Positions 59,901 through 64,000 of a stretch of DNA of 64,000 nucleotides are shown one piece after another. The translations under genes and the position numbers were made by a program. Origin of the DNA: Aurelia coerulea (Eukaryota; Cnidaria; Scyphozoa; Semaeostomeae; Ulmaridae); NCBI GenBank assembly GCA_039566865.1, contig CM076945.1:749001-813000 (forward strand), written 5' to 3'. A model generated the notes under the pieces. The model made no database searches. It saw nothing but the letters and a program-made list of their open reading frames with translations, and was not told the DNA's origin. How positions within the stretch are numbered: the stretch's first letter is position 1; each line of letters starts with the position of its first letter.

Positions 59901-62900
59901 CAAGGTATACACTGTATAACTGTAGGTTTTTATACATTTTGTTTGATCCTAAAAAGTCAGGTGGGGAACCATGGCCCCCCATCCCCCTGCCAGGCCGCCA
60001 CTGCATTGAATAATGGTTGTTGTCACAGATATCTAAACAAATCGTCAGATGAGATCAAAGAATAGCAAAACAAGCAATGCAATTTAAAGTGCCCAACAGT
60101 TGTGCAGATAGTAGCTGAAGACCATGTGGAATTGGAAAGTTGATGAAACAATCAACCCAATATTGTAATTGAGAACATACTGTACAATTCTGTTCAGTAT
60201 GAAGCATCAGAATATATTGATGTTTTTCATGAAATCAATTTTCCAATATCTTTTTGATTTGACAGATCTTGAAGCGAGAGAAGCCTTTGCTCAGAGAGAG
60301 AAAGAAGATGACAATAAAGCAAAACATAACTTAGAGGAAGAGGTCAGTCTATCTGCATAATTGAATTTTTGATCATTTTATTCAACAATGCCCAATCCTG
60401 CTGCCTGATTGACAAAGTGTTTTAGCATGGTTCATTGTCAGTATTCTAAAAGATTGTTTTGCAGACTCATTGACGATTCCCAGTTCAGTGCTTTATAAAT
60501 TAACAAATGGCATGAAGGAAGGTGGTACGGCATGCTTAGAGGAAGTTTTGGGAAAGTTCTATACAACAGTCAAATCTCCTTTTTACTTTGAAACTTTGCA
60601 AATGGAGGACTACAAGTACTCTGTCCGTGGAAACCCTCCGATGTTCAACACACACAAGTGATTAATGCACTGAGTTTCTAGTTCGGTTGATTAGTTGAGG
60701 TTGAACGAACAAAACGTACCTTTTAACTTTTGTTTGTAGGTCAAACGTCTAAGAGAAGAAGGGTCAAAACTTTTAAAAGAGCAACAAGAATTAATCAAAA
60801 CTCAAGTCGAGAAAGAAAAGAAAGAAAAACAAGGTGAACATATCACCCCCAAGTTAAAGGTGAGTACTCCAAAAATTCAAAATTTCTATGCTCATATCTG
60901 AATGCTGAAAGGTGATTTTATTGATCTTTGATGAAAATGAAATCATACAATAACCTCACGTGATATGCCATTGGGGACCAAAGAGGAATGATGCTGTAGT
61001 GTAGACTCTTTTTCAAATCAATCTTAAAGAGACACAAACGCAAATTGTTGATGTCGGAAAATCTCAACGAGATTCTTCATGCGAGACCTTGTACATTCCG
61101 AAAATGTACTTAGTAGTTTCGTACGACTTCTAGAAGTATCATAAAACAGTAAAACGAAACGAAAAACAACGTATTTGTACCCACACTTTTCTGCAGCACG
61201 TGCGCATAAACAATGGAAAGACAACAGAAAAATTCTCGCCTTGCAAGTTTCTTTTCATAAATCTTGGTCAATTAAATTTTCGGTTGTGTGTAATAAATTT
61301 ATTTTCAGAATATACAAAGTCTCTACTTCATGCATGAGGAATCTCGTTTAGATTTTCAGACACAAAAATTTGCGATTGTGTCTCTTTAAATCTTCTTTAA
61401 GCCAGTCAAAATGTAAAGATGAAATCAGTACGAAATTCATTTTTTAAGTCAAAGTTTTCACTGATCCCTCATCAATATGATAGCATAGGGCTCAAATCTT
61501 TAAAAAGGTCGGGTGTAAAATTCTATTACGGTTTCCCTTGAATTAAATGGTTTGGATGGAACTTAGCGTTTTTTACTGTAAATGTGCCGTGGCAATTTGT
61601 GATATCTTGATTAGTCTCAAAATGGCGCATTTATCAAATTTGAGGCTATGACGTCATCAAATTTCTAAATCCTAAACCAGAAAAGATACTGATTTCTGCT
61701 TTTCACCATATTGTAGGCCTTCATAAACTATGGTTTTCTTAGGAGTTACATGATTTTTTCTCCTTTGGTTTAGGATTTAGGATGATTTAAATGTTTTCAA
61801 AATTTTCCATCAATTTTTTCAAAAATCATTAAATTGCTGTCATTTTGAAAAAAAATCAAGATATCAGCAAATCTCCACGGCAGATTTACAGCAAAGTACT
61901 GTAAGTTCCTTTCAAGCCGATCGATTCAAAGAAAAATGGAATAGAATTTTACACCCACCTTTTTAAAGATTTTAAAGATTTGAGCCCTATGCTCAATACG
62001 ATGCAGTGAAAAGATGATACATCAAATCAAAATGATCTTTAATTTAAATTTGGATTTAACTCTTCTGCTCGCTTGCTTCTTTATTTCGATTGTTTCCCTT
62101 GGATTATCCGTCATTTTGTTAGCTTTCTAATCATGTGGTCTCTTCACCACATCCCTGGAATCTGCATACTTTTTTGTTGCATTTTAGCTGAGATGGAAAA
62201 GTCGGAAAGATGACCATGACAATGGTGGATATAACGACGAAATTTTGCGAAATATGTTTGAAAAGGTGAGACATACATTTGCTATAACTTTGCAGATCAT
62301 CTTAGACCCCCTTAGACCACTTTCATAAAAACGCTAATTAATACAAACACTTACTGAAATCCAAACACTCAACAGTGGATCACCTGTAGTTTCATCTCAA
62401 GGATAATATTTTATCGCTATGTCAATTGTGCAGTGATTTTGTTACCTGAGATTTTTAGTCTTGTATCATCCAAGCATCTGAGATGCCAAAGGTACACATT
62501 TCGAGTTTCGTGTTTTTCAACTTCGAATTTTTTGGTGCTAACCAAAAGGCAATTTATTCCAGGAACTGTCCGGATCTGCATTTGGATGTTGTTACAACTT
62601 AAATTCTATCAACGCAAAGTCCACGAGATTCAAATATTCTAAGTATGACTTAGCATACAACACACGGGATCAAATACGATCACTGGCGAGAAACGCTGAT
62701 GAAAGAAAAGATGATCGATAAACTTCTTAATCGATTAAGTGATTTTGCTTTGTTTCTACCTAACATCCGATGGTAGGTCCTAGAAACGCTAAAAAGGTAG
62801 TCCCCTCGCCCAGAATGTTTCATTTGTTATTGCTTAACAATTCTAGTTCATGTATTTATTTTATAGTATGGTGCGGTGATTGATGTTATACTTTCGCTCA

Positions 62901-63306
62901 AGAAAAATGGTCTTGCCATCGTCGAATTCAAAAATCCATCTCACGCTGTATGTATGATAATAATAGTAATAAATCAAGCAAGCAATGTTTATTTGTTAAT
63001 GCAGGCTGTGGAAATGGAAGCTTTACAGCTGATGTGGGCCTGCAGCACTATGGCTTAAATTAAACTCCAATTCTCCATTTCAGAGAAGTTACAATGTAAC
63101 GTTGGTTAAACGATACAAAACTTAAGCTTATCAGAACGTAACACATCTAAGATAGTTTGTACTCTTTGCAAACTGAAACTATATGATGATGGCTTTCAAT
63201 TCTGATTGACATAAAGCCTATCATATTTGGCAATACAAGCTGTGTTTCCAATTTCAGAGGCATCGAAGGGAGCATAGGTTCCAAATCTTTAACTCGGCGT
63301 AAAGAG
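56932..63306 (+). CDS. DNAJC17: DnaJ homolog subfamily C member 17 (J domain + RRM), 3' end uncertain
   Basis: DNAJC17 is a nuclear, spliceosome-associated J protein. Exons, joined in phase: 56932-57003, 59215-59284, 59651-59709, 59817-59904, 60266-60342, 60740-60859, 62188-62265, 62867-62947, 63005-?. The J domain begins NYYEILGV, has the catalytic HPD in VHPDKNPDNPKA and ends with ELFHELSEALKILTDPKAK. A long charged helix follows (exons 4-6), ending HITPKLK. Exon 7 has LRWKSRKDD and GGYNDEILRNMFEKYG; exon 8 has the RRM core (VILSLKKNGLAIVEFKNPSHA). After AVEME, exon 9 stops at TAA (63056-63058) and does not show the usual NPLKISWL block. A possible exon at 63259-63306 (SKSLTRRKE) resembles the start of the conserved C-terminal segment, so the gene may continue past the window. 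Five transposons sit in its introns. The ATG at 56932 has a good context (AAGATGG). Confidence 0.93.
57295..58420. mobile_element. 1,126-bp TIR element (TAGCCTGCGTGC), 9-bp target duplication
   Basis: The left end TAGCCTGCGTGCGTGCAGGC and the right end, reverse complement TAGCCTGCGTGCAGCCTCAA, share about 50 bp including CCTTTG.CAAAGGAAAAGTAGAGTCTG-like sequence. CTGTAATTA flanks exactly (57286-57294 and 58421-58429). A 9-bp duplication is typical of Mutator-like elements. No transposase is recognisable; the longest internal frame (57597-57902 minus) matches nothing known. It occupies half of DNAJC17 intron 1. Confidence 0.88.
58630..59142. mobile_element. GACTGCAGAGTACG-family MITE, second copy, 8-bp target duplication
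   Basis: Full-length relative of 29249-29803 with the same ends and internal landmarks. GTCTTTTC flanks it on both sides (58622-58629 and 59143-59150), an hAT-sized duplication. It lies in DNAJC17 intron 1, 73 bp before exon 2. Confidence 0.75.
59339..59526. mobile_element. 188-bp MITE (GGTGCACCAAAA ends)
   Basis: The ends GGTGCACCAAAATAG and CTTTTTGGTGCACC are inverted. The first 80 bases of the window (CTGCACCAAAACAGTATC ... CACGATAAATTGTACACTGG) resemble the left part (CATGATAAATTGTATACTG), so a second copy is cut by the window edge. It lies in DNAJC17 intron 2. Confidence 0.65.
61028..61385. mobile_element. 358-bp piggyBac-like MITE with TTAA target site
   Basis: The ends AGAGACACAAACGCAAATT and (AA)TTTGCGATTGTGTCTCT are TIRs of about 50 bp with few mismatches, bordered by TTAA on both sides (61024-61027 and 61386-61389). 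It lies in DNAJC17 intron 6. Different TIR sequence from 51639-51954, same target choice. Confidence 0.85.
61482..61993. mobile_element. 512-bp fold-back element with 9-bp target duplication
   Basis: The ends AGCATAGGGCTCAAATCTTT and AAAGATTTGAGCCCTATGCT are inverted for over 50 bp, through GGGTGTAAAATTCTATT. The flanks CAATATGAT (61473-61481) and CAATACGAT (61994-62002) differ by one base. A partial relative of one end (GGTGGGTGTAAAATTCAATG) occurs at about 63306. In DNAJC17 intron 6. Confidence 0.75.
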
Positions 63307-64000
63307 GTGGGTGTAAAATTCAATGACTTATTTCATCTGATTGAATGGCTTGAAAGAAACTTTAGATACTTATCTATAATTCTACCGTTGGACTTTCCAG
63401 AAATTTTGAATATTTTTCAAAATTACAGCGTATCTTACATTTCAACTCATTTGAAGATGGGTAATTCCATATAGCTTCATCAGATGGATGTCAAGTCATA
63501 TTTGAGAAATCTTCTTGAATTTTTTCTATAGAAAGGTAATGAGGAGTTGATCCTAGATATTTAATTTCAGCTTGATATCTCGTTTTGTTCATGGGCAATG
63601 ATTTATTGAACAGTAAGGTGTCACTTTTCATGTGGCAGCATGTTTGAGACACAATAAAACCATAATAACATTTTTCTAGAACCGTTTTCACTTTTCAGGT
63701 GCTTTATATAGTTGTTAGGTTCACGAAAAAGTCAAATTCCACGGAACTATCAAAATCGCTATAATTGTTTCAAAATCACACAACTGTCATTTGTTGATGT
63801 ATAAGAAATGATGTACCCACGTTTTTCGGTAATTATATCTTTTAATACATAAATGCTGGTAATTTACTAGCTAGTGCCATGAAACTGTGCCCAATGAAAG
63901 ATGGAATTGAAACTACATTGCTTCATACAGCAATGTGTCCTGTTAAGGCCAATGCAGTATTGATTAATTGCTCTATGTTTTGGGGAATTTTGTCAACTTT

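Noticed and set aside
63003..63058. Alternative frame reading AGCGNGSFTADVGLQHYG at the end of DNAJC17
   Set aside because: It looks like a nucleotide-binding glycine motif, but it is out of phase with the J-protein exons and has no support on either side.

Overview
The window is animal nuclear DNA: spliced protein-coding genes with GT-AG introns, AATAAA signals, CR1/L2-like LINE fragments and very many small terminal-inverted-repeat (TIR) elements, in an AT-rich background. An invertebrate, perhaps a cnidarian, fits best. That placement is an inference from genome style and gene divergence, not from a diagnostic marker. Almost none of the longer single-frame ORFs is a gene. The real genes appear only when short exons are joined across splice sites.

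Layout. 1-19,400 is gene-poor: fold-back elements, short tandem duplications, an orphan exon resembling the start of a CD36/scavenger-receptor-B protein (6951-7136, minus) and a triplicated exon-donor segment (11,452-11,968). 19,445-30,088 (minus) is a complete TAF6L-like gene in 13 exons whose lengths sum to exactly 596 codons; its introns are packed with small transposons. 30,303-45,674 is the most striking structure: two inverted arms, each holding about 32 copies of an 87-bp, G-rich minisatellite plus near-identical single-copy flank, around an ~8.4-kb spacer with a TIR element split by a 5'-truncated LINE. 45,867-46,325 is another LINE remnant. 48,505-53,686 (plus) is a Pro/Gln/Tyr/His-rich protein gene with two candidate terminal exons of identical splice phase. 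55,671-56,350 (minus) is TIMM9, and 56,932 to at least 63,055 (plus) is DNAJC17. These two are divergent, with 5' ends probably less than 600 bp apart.

Functional picture: the recognised genes are housekeeping (SAGA-type transcription coactivator, mitochondrial inner-membrane chaperone, spliceosome-associated J protein) and do not form a pathway. At least nine non-autonomous element families occur, many with visible target-site duplications (TA, TTAA, 8 bp, 9 bp), mostly in introns. I found no CRISPR array, rRNA or intact tRNA. Gene-level coordinates span introns; exon coordinates are in the evidence text.
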